A stretch of DNA of 64,000 nucleotides from a candidate division KSB1 bacterium (GTDB lineage: Bacteria; Zhuqueibacterota; Zhuqueibacteria; Zhuqueibacterales; Zhuqueibacteraceae): assembly GCA_034506255.1 (NCBI GenBank), contig JAPDPX010000009.1, positions 1 through 64,000 on the forward strand, in the 5' to 3' direction. Shown piece by piece: positions 56,722 through 64,000 of the stretch; position 1 is the first letter of the stretch; the number at the start of each line of letters is the position of its first letter. The notes beneath the pieces were generated by a model. The model ran no database searches, had not been told where the DNA came from, and saw nothing but the letters and a program-made list of their open reading frames with translations. The translations under genes and the position numbers were made by a program.

Positions 56722-58272
56722 TCAGGCATAGGCGGTCGCCTTGGTTTCGCGAATGACGGTGACCTTGATTTGGCCGGGATATTCCAGCGCCTGGTGAATC
56801 TTCTTGGCGATGTCAGAGGCCAGCAGATCGGCTTCGGCATCGCTGATTTTTTCGGGCTGCACCATCACGCGGATTTCGCGGCCCGCGGAGATGGCATAGG
56901 CTTTCGCCACGGCATCAAAGCTGTCCGCCAGCTTCTCGAGCTTGTCGATGCGTTTGACATAGCCGTCCAGGGTGTCGCGGCGCGCCCCCGGCCGCGAGCC
57001 AGAGATGGCGTCGGCCGCGCTCACCAGCAGCGAGATCAAATTATCCGCGGGAATGTCTTCATGGTGGGAGCCGATGGCATTGATGACGATGGGATCTTCG
57101 TTGTACTTTCGGCCGATCTCCATGCCGAGCTGGGTGTGGGTGCCCTCCTGGTTTTGGCTGACGGCCTTGCCGATGTCATGCAGCAGGCCGGCGCGTTTGG
57201 CCATGCGCACATCCAGCCGCAACTCGGCGGCCAGCGCGCCGCAGATGAAGGCCACCTCCTTGGAGTGCTCCAGCACGTTTTGCCCGTAGCTGGTGCGAAA
57301 ATGCAGCCGGCCGAGCACACGAATGAGATCAGGGTGAATTTTGCCGATGCCCACCGCGGCCACGGCTTCGTTGCCGGCGCGCCAAATGATTTTTTCGACC
57401 TCCTCCTCGCACGCCGCCACCACGTCCTCCACCCGCTGGGGATGAATCTTGCCGTTGCTGATCAGCCGCTCCAGCGCCAGCCGCGCGACTTCGCGTTTGA
57501 CCGGATCAAAGGCGGAGAGCACCACCGCCTCGGGCGTGTCATCCACCACCACCTTCACGCCGGTGGCCTGCTCGAAAGCTTTGATGTTGCGGCCGTCACG
57601 GCCAATGATGCGGCCTTTGACTTCTTCCGAAGGGATGGGCACCACCGACACCGAGGTCTCGGAAGCATGTTCGGAGGCAATGCGCTCGATGGTCATGGTG
57701 AGGATGCGTTTGGCTTCACGCGTGGCGTTGGCCTTGGCCTCATCAACAATGCTTTTGTAAAGCTCCGCCGCCTCGCGATTGAATTCCTGCCGCAGATTCT
57801 CCATCAACCGCTGTTTCGCCTCCTCCAGGGAAAGCTGGGTGATTTTGGAAAGCTCGAGGGTTTGGGTGGCAATCAGCTTTTCCAGCTCGGCATCCTTGGC
57901 TTTGAGCGAGAGACGGTGGTTCTCCAGTTCGCTCTCGCGCTGCTGCAAGGCGCTCTCGCGCTGCCGCAGTGCCTCATCGCGGCGGTTGAGCTTTCTTTCG
58001 CGCTCCTCCAGGCGCTCTTCGTTTTGCTCCACCTTGCGCTGGCGCTGTTTGAGTTTTTGTTCCTGCTCTTCGCGCTCGCGATACCACTCCTGTTTGGCCT
58101 GCACCAGGATTTGCTGTTTCTTGCGTTCCGCTTCCTTCTCGGCCTGCGCCAGAAGATCGGCTGCCGTTGCCCGCGCCCGGGCAAGCCGGCGATGGATGAC
58201 GAATTTGGCCAGAAACCAGGCCAGCACAAAGGCCGTCAGCGCGACCGCACCATATATTCCAAATGATCCCAT
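56722..58272 (-). CDS. rny: ribonuclease Y
   Basis: 516 residues, the standard length for RNase Y, the endonuclease that starts mRNA decay in many bacteria lacking RNase E. The N-terminal membrane helix (IYGAVALTAFVLAWFLAKFV) is followed by about 160 residues of charged coiled coil (REREEQEQKLKQRQRKVEQN). The KH RNA-binding domain (about 205-270) contains EEVKGRIIGRDGRNIKAFEQ. The HD phosphohydrolase domain has NVLEHSKEVAFICG and AGLLHDIGKAVSQ with metal-binding His-Asp, and then GSHHEDIP. The C-terminus REIRVMVQPEKISDAEADLL and IKVTVIRE is typical. It is preceded by a small unknown gene 66 bases upstream. Confidence 0.97.
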   Translation of the reverse strand: MGSFGIYGAVALTAFVLAWFLAKFVIHRRLARARATAADLLAQAEKEAERKKQQILVQAKQEWYREREEQEQKLKQRQRKVEQNEERLEERERKLNRRDEALRQRESALQQRESELENHRLSLKAKDAELEKLIATQTLELSKITQLSLEEAKQRLMENLRQEFNREAAELYKSIVDEAKANATREAKRILTMTIERIASEHASETSVSVVPIPSEEVKGRIIGRDGRNIKAFEQATGVKVVVDDTPEAVVLSAFDPVKREVARLALERLISNGKIHPQRVEDVVAACEEEVEKIIWRAGNEAVAAVGIGKIHPDLIRVLGRLHFRTSYGQNVLEHSKEVAFICGALAAELRLDVRMAKRAGLLHDIGKAVSQNQEGTHTQLGMEIGRKYNEDPIVINAIGSHHEDIPADNLISLLVSAADAISGSRPGARRDTLDGYVKRIDKLEKLADSFDAVAKAYAISAGREIRVMVQPEKISDAEADLLASDIAKKIHQALEYPGQIKVTVIRETKATAYA

Positions 58273-58338
58273 GATCTGCCTCGCTTTATCGCGAAAGGAA
58301 TCCGCGGGCGATTCCGCTCCCTGGCCTCTCCGCCCGTC

Positions 58339-58758
58339 TCAAATGACGGCGTATTGATGCGCCACGGCGGGAGTGGCCGTCACCGGACGCATGCGCAAAT
58401 AGCCCCGCATATGCTCGGCCATGACTTCCATGTTGTTCTTGATCTTGTTGCCCGCACACGCCGGGTTGGACCACACGCACTCGACGCCCTTGCAGTAATC
58501 CAGACGCAGGTCACAGTTTTGCAGCTTTTGATATTTGGCGGAGGGGAGCATTTTGCGCGTGACTGCTTCGCGATGAAACTCGCCCTTTTGCGTCTTGAAA
58601 TGAAACTCCACCAGCTTGTTCCACAGAAAATTGTGCGCCTGCACCAGTTGTGCGGTGGTCAGCTTGTCCAACAGAGGCCGCAGCGATTGGCCGTTGAACA
58701 GGCATACCATCAATTCCAAGCGCAACCGGAAGGTCAGCTCTTCTGTTTTCAGTTCCAT
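58339..58758 (-). CDS. hypothetical protein upstream of rny
   Basis: A protein of 139 residues from the ATG at 58758, chosen for AGGAGA seven bases upstream; the frame is open far upstream but without domain sequence. It is rich in Leu, Lys and Asn. The C-terminal part holds three Cys in LQNCDLRLDYCKGVECVWSN plus ACAGNK, which could bind metal or form disulfides. No signal peptide or membrane helix. I do not recognise the family. It is 66 bases before rny on the same strand, so the two may be co-transcribed. Confidence 0.75.
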   Translation of the reverse strand: MELKTEELTFRLRLELMVCLFNGQSLRPLLDKLTTAQLVQAHNFLWNKLVEFHFKTQKGEFHREAVTRKMLPSAKYQKLQNCDLRLDYCKGVECVWSNPACAGNKIKNNMEVMAEHMRGYLRMRPVTATPAVAHQYAVI

Positions 58759-59333
58759 GGTGGTCTCTCCTGAGATGAGCTGATGCCTTCGCGCCAGAGC
58801 CGCAGCCGTCATCCCGCCTCTTTTGCAACCGTACGGGCGAACGCGTCTTGTTGTCTCTGCGTTGCGCCCAGGCCAAAGAATGCCGGTTTGAGGGCCACGC
58901 TCCAGGCATCCTGCTTGTTCAAAAGTGCGAAAAATATAGGTCGTTAACACCCGAAAATCAAGACATAATTCGTGGCGGCAGACAAGATTCCCTCCCGCCA
59001 GAGACGGGCTTGGGCAAGGCATCTGGCAGTGGGGGGCCTTTGCGGTTTTCAAGGCTGCGGCCAAGCCGTTGTCGGAACCTCTTTGCGATGAGACGGGGCT
59101 ATGGGGCAGACACGCATGCGCGATCCGGCAAAACTGCAGTCACTGAATGCGGGAAACTCGCGCCACCGGCGGGGCCGGCAACAAGGATCTCAAAAAGCCT
59201 GCACCCATGCGCAGGAATGCCTCAGTTACATGTGGGGGTGCAGCCCGGGCCTCTCGTCTGCCGGCAGGAATGTCGGCGCCACGCCACACGTTACCGAGGG
59301 ATTACCATGCACAATTGGGGAAACCGCTACAGG
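58759..59333. other. 575-base spacer without a supported gene
   Basis: Short frames only, without family sequence. It must hold the promoter for the unknown gene and rny on the minus strand; an AT-rich segment near 58925-58945 and 58965-58972 is possible, but no clear consensus was found. Confidence 0.4.
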
Positions 59334-60158
59334 CTAAACCGGAATGCCCGTGAAGAACCAGATAAACTTCGAAAATGCCTCGCCGATGAACACCATCACC
59401 ACGGCAGCATAGAGGATGCCGGTGGCGGATTGCGTGCTGCGCAGCTTCACCGTTGCCTGGACCATGAAACCGAAAATCAGCGGCCCGACCAGCCCGATCG
59501 CCACCCGCGCCCAAAAGATCAAGCCCTCGCCGGAAAGGCCGAGCAAATGGCGGGTGAGTGCGGCGGCTGTCGTCTCCTCAGCCAGCGCATGGAATGACAT
59601 CACACCGGTCACGAACAGCGTCCGCAGGATCACGGCTGCCAGAAACAGCAGGGAGGCAATTCGCAACGGCTGCATCGTCAGGCGATGATTCACCAAATAC
59701 CAATGTCCGGTGATCATGGCCGTCATCACGCTGCCCAACAGGAAAGCCGAGCCCGCAACGCTCAGGGCTTTCAAGGGCAAGGCGGGTTGTGCGGCACCGG
59801 CAGCTGCGGGAAAAAAGAAGGCGCCCGCCAGCAGCGCCAGCACCCCGGCTCCGAACGCCGGCCACAGATAACGCTTGCGCAGGGTTTGGATCCACAACGC
59901 GCCGGCCAGCAGGATGACGAGACTGGCGGCCAGCAACCCCAGCACCCAGCCGGTGGAAAGGCCGGCCACTGACATCACGGCCGGCTGTGCAGCGCTGAAG
60001 GGTTGGGCGAGCAGGGCGAAGCCCAGAAAGAGCGCCGCCAGCAGGCTGACCAGCCGAAAATACAGCGTGCCAATTTCTTCGAGGGCAATGAAAAACAACG
60101 GCAGCAGGCTGCCAATGGCGAGATGGCTGAAGAGAGAAAAGAAAATGAGCTTGAACAT
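59334..60158 (-). CDS. polytopic membrane protein of unknown function
   Basis: 274 residues with about eight hydrophobic segments (LIFFSLFSHLAIGSLLPLFF, LVSLLAALFLGFALLA, VLGLLAASLVILLAGALWI, FLLGSVMTAMITGHWYLV and others). A TGHWYLVNHRLTMQPL motif in the middle contains conserved-looking His, Trp and Tyr residues. FFTGIPV ends the protein. I do not recognise the family with certainty; a quinol or heme-related membrane subunit is conceivable but unproven. It follows the ABC ATPase gene by 18 bases on the same strand, so it is probably the last gene of the export operon. Confidence 0.8.
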   Translation of the reverse strand: MFKLIFFSLFSHLAIGSLLPLFFIALEEIGTLYFRLVSLLAALFLGFALLAQPFSAAQPAVMSVAGLSTGWVLGLLAASLVILLAGALWIQTLRKRYLWPAFGAGVLALLAGAFFFPAAAGAAQPALPLKALSVAGSAFLLGSVMTAMITGHWYLVNHRLTMQPLRIASLLFLAAVILRTLFVTGVMSFHALAEETTAAALTRHLLGLSGEGLIFWARVAIGLVGPLIFGFMVQATVKLRSTQSATGILYAAVVMVFIGEAFSKFIWFFTGIPV

Positions 60159-60176
60159 CCGACCGTTCGCCGCCTT

Positions 60177-60857
60177 TCAGGATTGGATGCGTCCGTCGAC
60201 GATTTGAATCACACGGTCACAGCGCGCCGCAATCTGGGGATCGTGTGTGCTGATCAGGAAGGCGGTGCCTTCCTGGTCGCGCATCTCGTGCAACAGTGTC
60301 ATCACCTCGCCGGCCGCCTCGCGATCCAGATTGCCGGTGGGTTCATCTGCCAAAACGAGTTCGGGTTTCATCATCACGGCGCGCGCGACGGCGACCCGCT
60401 GTTTTTGGCCGCCGGAGAGCTTGGCAGCCTTGTAATCGAGGCGGTGGCCCAGGCCCACGCGCTGCAGCAGCGCTGCGGCACGCTGGCGCGCCGCGGCGGT
60501 CTCGCGGCCATAATGAGCGAGCGCCGGAAACAGCACATTCTCCCGCGCGGTGAAATCGGGCAGCAGATGGTGAAATTGATAAACGAAGCCCAGATGGCGG
60601 TTGCGGAAACGGGTGAGGGTGGCATCATCAACGCCCGCGGTGGTTTGCCCGGCCACTTCGAGCGTGCCACTGGTCGGCCGCAACAGAGTTCCCAGGATGG
60701 CGAGCAGAGTGCTCTTGCCGCTGCCGCTGGGCCCCATCAGCGCCAGGAAATCACCGGCGGCAATATCCAAATCAATGCCCTTGAGCACCTGGGTTTCCAG
60801 CTCGCCGTCGTGAAAGGTTTTGACGATTTGCCGGGCACGCAGCACGAGTGCGCTCAT
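60177..60857 (-). CDS. ABC transporter ATP-binding protein, LolD/MacB-DevA type
   Basis: 226 residues with all ATPase motifs: Walker A GPSGSGKST at about 42-50, Q-loop FVYQFHHLLPDFTARENVL, signature LSGGQKQRVAVARAVM, Walker B LVLADEPTGNLD, and switch His in ISTHDPQIA. The sequence style (DEPTGNLD, YQFHHLLPDFTA) is that of the LolD/MacB group, which powers outer-membrane lipoprotein sorting or periplasmic export rather than import. The start codon overlaps the permease stop (ATGA), showing translational coupling. It works with the permease and adaptor encoded upstream. Confidence 0.94.
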   Translation of the reverse strand: MSALVLRARQIVKTFHDGELETQVLKGIDLDIAAGDFLALMGPSGSGKSTLLAILGTLLRPTSGTLEVAGQTTAGVDDATLTRFRNRHLGFVYQFHHLLPDFTARENVLFPALAHYGRETAAARQRAAALLQRVGLGHRLDYKAAKLSGGQKQRVAVARAVMMKPELVLADEPTGNLDREAAGEVMTLLHEMRDQEGTAFLISTHDPQIAARCDRVIQIVDGRIQS

Positions 60858-62101
60858 TGGTGCAACACCTCCACCGGATCGACTTTGGCAGCGGCGCGTG
60901 CCGGCAGAATCGCCGCCAGCGTGCTGAACACCGTGGCCAGGATGATGGCCAGACCGTACTCGCCCTGCGCCGGATCAACGGGCAGGCCGGCGCGGCCGTC
61001 TGGCCGCAGCGTCACCACCCGCAAAAATTCACAAAAAAACCAGCCCACCCCGGCACCCACGCTGGAGCCGACCAGGCCCAGCAGCCAGCCCTGCAACAGA
61101 AAAATGACAATGATCGAGGTTTGGCCCACGCCCATGCTGCGCATGATGCCGATTTCCGGGCTGCGCCGCACGGCGGCGAGCAGCAGCTTGCTCGCCACGC
61201 CGATGATGATCACCAGCAGGCTGAAAATTTTGATGAGATCACCGGTCATGCCCTGCGAACGCAGGCCCTCCTGCAGCCGCCGGTTCTCGTCGATCCAGTT
61301 CCTGGCCTGCAGCCCGGTGCTGCCGGCCAGCCGGACGGCGAGTTGTTGTGCGGTGAAAATGTTCTGCAACTTCACCGCGATCTGGGTAACGCTGCCCTGC
61401 AAGTCCAGCAACGCCTGCGCCGTGCCCAGCTCGACAAACACCACGCGCTCGTTGACGCTGGCACTGCCCACGTCAAAGAGACCGCGAATCAGCAGGGCGC
61501 GGCTGCGGCCGCGCTCGCTCTGCAGCAGCAGGCGCTGGCCGGTGGTGACGCCCAGCTCTTCCGCCAGCCGCACTCCGATCAGCACCTCCCCGGGCGCCAG
61601 CACAGCCTGCCCGCGCACCAAGCCGCCGGCCACATCGATGATGGCGGAAAGATTCTCCGGCTCGCAACCGGTAATGTTCACCGGCGCGATCTTTTCCCCC
61701 CGCTGGATGAAACCGTTGCCGATCACCTGCGGCACCACCACGCTCACGCCCGGGGTTTGCGCGATCGTCGCCACCAGATGCCGCCAGCCGGTGATTTCCG
61801 TGCGCTGTTGATTTAGCCGCTGCACCGCCACCAGCGGCCGGCCCTCCGGCGGCATGCGCAACAGCGCCGGCTCGCGTTCCGGCGGCTCCAGCGTCACATG
61901 GGCGAGATTGCCCACCACGTCGTTGGTCAGACGCGTCGCCAAACCGTTGATCAGGGCCGCGATGAACGTGTAGACCACGATGCCGACCACAATGCCGAGC
62001 AGAATCAAACCGGTTTGCAGGGGACTGCTGCACAGGTAACGCCAGGCAACTTTCAGTTCAAAGCGCGGTTTGAGAAAGTCGCGGCCGAATTGCCATACCA
62101 T
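60854..62101 (-). CDS. ABC transporter permease, FtsX/LolC type
   Basis: 415 residues. The N-terminal helix (LQTGLILLGIVVGIVVYTFI) is followed by a large periplasmic domain (about 45-270: QTPGVSVVVPQVIGNGFIQR, GEVLIGVRLAEELGVTTGQR). The C-terminal FtsX-like three-helix block follows (IKIFSLLVIIIGVASKLLLA, RSPEIGIMRSMGVGQTSIIV, LAIILATVFSTLAAILPARA). This is the MacB/LolC/DevC topology. The 5' end overlaps the adaptor gene by 44 bases and the 3' end overlaps the ATPase gene, so the three form a tight operon. Confidence 0.92.
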   Translation of the reverse strand: MVWQFGRDFLKPRFELKVAWRYLCSSPLQTGLILLGIVVGIVVYTFIAALINGLATRLTNDVVGNLAHVTLEPPEREPALLRMPPEGRPLVAVQRLNQQRTEITGWRHLVATIAQTPGVSVVVPQVIGNGFIQRGEKIAPVNITGCEPENLSAIIDVAGGLVRGQAVLAPGEVLIGVRLAEELGVTTGQRLLLQSERGRSRALLIRGLFDVGSASVNERVVFVELGTAQALLDLQGSVTQIAVKLQNIFTAQQLAVRLAGSTGLQARNWIDENRRLQEGLRSQGMTGDLIKIFSLLVIIIGVASKLLLAAVRRSPEIGIMRSMGVGQTSIIVIFLLQGWLLGLVGSSVGAGVGWFFCEFLRVVTLRPDGRAGLPVDPAQGEYGLAIILATVFSTLAAILPARAAAKVDPVEVLHQ

Positions 62102-63200
62102 CGGATACCATCCTCGGATTCATGATGACGGTCTCGCCGGCGGCGAGGCCGCTCAGCACCACGATCCGCTCGGCTTGCCAGTCGATCACCTGCACCGGCC
62201 GCCGCGTCGCACGGCCCTCCCGCACCACATAAACATACGGTGCGCTGCCGAAGCCGGCCACTGCGGCACGCGGCACCGTGAGCGCATTCTCATGGCGGGC
62301 CACGGTGAGATTGACGTCCAGTGACAGGCCGATGGGCCAGGCCGGCGGCGCATCGACAAAGCAGAAGCGGACGATGGCGGCGCCGGTTTGGGGGTTCACA
62401 CCTTTTGCAATGTAACACAGCCTGGTCTCATAAAGCCGGCGGTTGTTGCCCAGCGGGGAAACCGTCGCCGGCATGCCCGGCGTGAGCTCGCTGAGATACT
62501 GTTCATCCACTTCCGCTTCGACTTCGAGTTGTTCGGTGGTGGCGATTTCATAGATCACGGTTCCGGGGGTCACGATCTGGCCGGGATCGACCGGTCGTGC
62601 GAGAACGTAACCGTTGAAGGGGGCGCGCAGGAGGTAATCCGCAAGTCGCGCCCGGGCTTCGGCCACCACCGCCTGCCGCTGCTGCAGCGTCTTTTCGAAC
62701 TGCGCACGCGTGAGCTGGGCCTTTTCCAATTCCTCCGCGGAAATCAAACCGGCCTGGTGCAGCTCCCGGGCGCGCTCGAAATCACGGCAGGCCTGCAACC
62801 AGCGCTCCTGCTCGGTGGCTGCCGCGGCCTGTGCCTGCCGCAGCGCGGCGGTGGCCGCTTCGTCGAAAATCTGCGCCAGCACTTCACCCTGCTGCACCGC
62901 TTCGCCTTCCTCGCGGTTGAGCCGCACCAAGCGGCCGGAAACCACCGGTGTGATCCGGTTGGTGTAGCGCGGCCGGACGCGGGCGTTGAGCGCCAGCACG
63001 CGCACCACGGTTTCCTGCTTCACGGTCGCCACCTCGGCGACCGGCGGCTGGCGCACAAAGGCGGCTATTCGAAAAATGAGAAAAAGCAACACGAGACTGA
63101 GCAGCCAGGGCAGCACCTGACGCCCCTTTGCCGGCAGTCGTGCGGGGGTGGAAATTTCCTGGTGGGGGTGACGAAGCAGGCTGGGGGAATCCGTTTTCAT
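62058..63200 (-). CDS. periplasmic adaptor (HlyD/MacA-like membrane fusion protein)
   Basis: 380 residues. One N-terminal membrane helix (VLPWLLSLVLLFLIFRIAAF) anchors a periplasmic part. The biotinyl-lipoyl halves VSGRLVRLNREEGEAVQQGE and DYLLRAPFNGYVLARPVDPG flank a helical hairpin (about 115-180, RELHQAGLISAEELEKAQLT). Beta-barrel and membrane-proximal domains follow (AEVDEQYLSELTPGMPATVS, VPRAAVAGFGSAPYVYVVRE). With the downstream FtsX-type permease and ATPase it forms a MacAB- or DevBCA-like tripartite exporter; the cargo is not evident. An outer-membrane TolC-like channel is not encoded nearby. Confidence 0.92.
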   Translation of the reverse strand: MKTDSPSLLRHPHQEISTPARLPAKGRQVLPWLLSLVLLFLIFRIAAFVRQPPVAEVATVKQETVVRVLALNARVRPRYTNRITPVVSGRLVRLNREEGEAVQQGEVLAQIFDEAATAALRQAQAAAATEQERWLQACRDFERARELHQAGLISAEELEKAQLTRAQFEKTLQQRQAVVAEARARLADYLLRAPFNGYVLARPVDPGQIVTPGTVIYEIATTEQLEVEAEVDEQYLSELTPGMPATVSPLGNNRRLYETRLCYIAKGVNPQTGAAIVRFCFVDAPPAWPIGLSLDVNLTVARHENALTVPRAAVAGFGSAPYVYVVREGRATRRPVQVIDWQAERIVVLSGLAAGETVIMNPRMVSDGMAIRPRLSQTAL

Positions 63201-63292
63201 GAATCACTTGCACACATTTGAGCCAGACCTTTCTGTTCGCCGGGCAAGGAGAACACTGCCCGCCCGATCTTCGCCTGCGGGCAGTGTGGCAC

Positions 63293-63706
63293 TCAGTTCA
63301 GCGAAAAGGCGAACGAATAAACTTCCGGATGTTCGATGGGCCGGCGATGTTTGAAATTTTCCCAGACTTTGTGCGTGTGCGTGATCTGCGTTTCGCCATA
63401 GGTCCAGCACAGCAGCGTTTCCGGGATCATGCTCTTGAAATCGACCGTGAAATAGCCCTTGGGATAGGCGCCGAGCTTGAGCACCTGTTGGGACCAGCGC
63501 TCGAGTGTCAAAGCCACCTGCAGATCGTAGCTCTGCTGGGCGTCGGCCTCATTGAACAACTGCTCGGCCTCCATCCGATCCTTGGCCTCCTGCAATGCTT
63601 CGATCACCTGCTCGGTCAGCTCGATCAGCCTGGGCAACAGCAAATTGGCCTGTTCGAGCGTGAAACGGGGCATGCCATCATCCCTGAGTTGATCGTACGG
63701 CTTCAC
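63293..63706 (-). CDS. DUF2203 family protein
   Basis: 137 residues, initiated by GTG at 63706 with AGGAGG four bases upstream; an internal ATG at 63673 also begins at the domain edge. The sequence FTLEQANLLLPRLIELTEQV at the N-terminus and LGAYPKGYFTVDFKSMIPET, then LCWTYGETQITHTHKVWEN and RRPIEHPE, fit the DUF2203 family, small soluble proteins with helical N-terminus and conserved W and H residues. The function is unknown. It lies between the ABC adaptor gene and a glutaryl-CoA-dehydrogenase-like gene, with no evident link to either. Confidence 0.85.
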   Translation of the reverse strand: MKPYDQLRDDGMPRFTLEQANLLLPRLIELTEQVIEALQEAKDRMEAEQLFNEADAQQSYDLQVALTLERWSQQVLKLGAYPKGYFTVDFKSMIPETLLCWTYGETQITHTHKVWENFKHRRPIEHPEVYSFAFSLN

Positions 63707-63786
63707 ACTTCCTCCTAAAAAGATGAATCAGACTTTGGTTCGCGCACGACTCCTACCGGAGAATGAGTCCTCTTGCGGGCCGGGCG

Positions 63787-64000
63787 TCAATGAAATGCCG
63801 CCATGCCGGTGACCGCCTGGCCCAAAATCAAGGTGTGAATTTCATGAGTGCCTTCGTAGGTTTTCACACTTTCCAGATTGACCGCATGGCGCATGGCGAG
63901 ATAGTCGTCGATGATGCCGTTGGCGCCGAGAATTTCGCGGCACAGGCGCGCAATCTCCAGCGCGTGATGGCAGTTGTTGCGCTTCGCCAGGCTGATTTGT
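63787..64000 (-). CDS. acyl-CoA dehydrogenase, glutaryl-CoA dehydrogenase-like (C-terminal part)
   Basis: The window ends inside this gene. The visible 70 codons encode SLAKRNNCHHALEIARLCRE, then ILGANGIIDDYLAMRHAVNL, ESVKTYEGTHEIHTLILGQA and VTGMAAFH before the TGA. Glutaryl-CoA dehydrogenases share RNN.. ALDIAR, LGGNGI, RH..NLE and YEGTHDIH at their C-terminus, and the last of these includes FAD- and substrate-contact residues. The full protein is expected to be about 390 residues, so most lies to the right of the window. The role is probably in lysine/tryptophan or dicarboxylate degradation, but a related acyl-CoA dehydrogenase cannot be excluded. Confidence 0.85.
   Translation of the reverse strand, partial: QISLAKRNNCHHALEIARLCREILGANGIIDDYLAMRHAVNLESVKTYEGTHEIHTLILGQAVTGMAAFH

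Overview
The window is a stretch of bacterial chromosome. It is GC-rich outside one AT-richer block and has no tRNA, rRNA, CRISPR array or recognisable transposase. Several exported proteins end in a Pro-Asn-Pro-Phe (often PNPFNPST) C-terminal module followed by a terminal basic-hydrophobic strand. This is the type IX-like sorting domain seen in the Fibrobacteres-Chlorobi-Bacteroidetes (FCB) superphylum. Together with the prkA/yeaH/spoVR genes, RNase Y and system I cytochrome c maturation genes, it suggests an FCB-group bacterium. A Calditrichota/KSB1/Zixibacteria-like lineage is an inference from the sorting-domain style and GC content, not a proven assignment.

Layout. 151-10833 (minus strand) is a stress-type kinase locus: prkA, then an AT-richer block of secreted-protein genes damaged by three frameshifts, then the yeaH-like VWA gene, spoVR and a small unknown gene. 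A promoter plus terminator about 380 bases upstream of prkA defines a likely leader RNA or small RNA. 11942-14236 holds two exported proteins (a beta-rich protein and a TPR/membrane protein). 14880-19404 holds housekeeping genes separated by long non-coding spacers rich in dispersed repeats: dihydrouridine synthase, 3-methyladenine glycosylase I and a geranylgeranyl-reductase-like flavoprotein. tmRNA (ssrA) follows on the minus strand with its terminator, then recQ and an OmpA-domain coiled-coil protein.

24414-37801 (plus strand) is the most distinctive region: an exported protein, a FecR-domain protein, a large Ig/beta-barrel outer-membrane protein, a CHASE2 class III nucleotide cyclase, a 1629-residue TPR-CHAT protein whose CHAT active-site His and Cys are both replaced, and a histidine-kinase-like protein with a degenerate ATP site. 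It reads as an envelope sensing and signalling module. 37787-46538 (minus strand) has two lipopolysaccharide-type glycosyltransferases and two large secreted enzymes, a beta-propeller phytase and a subtilisin-like protease. Both enzymes carry nearly identical discoidin-domain DNA and sorting tails.

47597-64000 is mostly metabolic and envelope functions: a VWA lipoprotein with a four-helix membrane partner, an ATP-grasp/GCS2 ligase pair, a cyclase-like DUF2652 protein, adenosine deaminase, CcmF and a CxxxY-type CcmE, RNase Y, an adaptor/permease/ATPase ABC export system, a DUF2203 protein and the C-terminal end of a glutaryl-CoA-dehydrogenase-like gene that runs off the right edge. All functional assignments come from motif recognition by eye.
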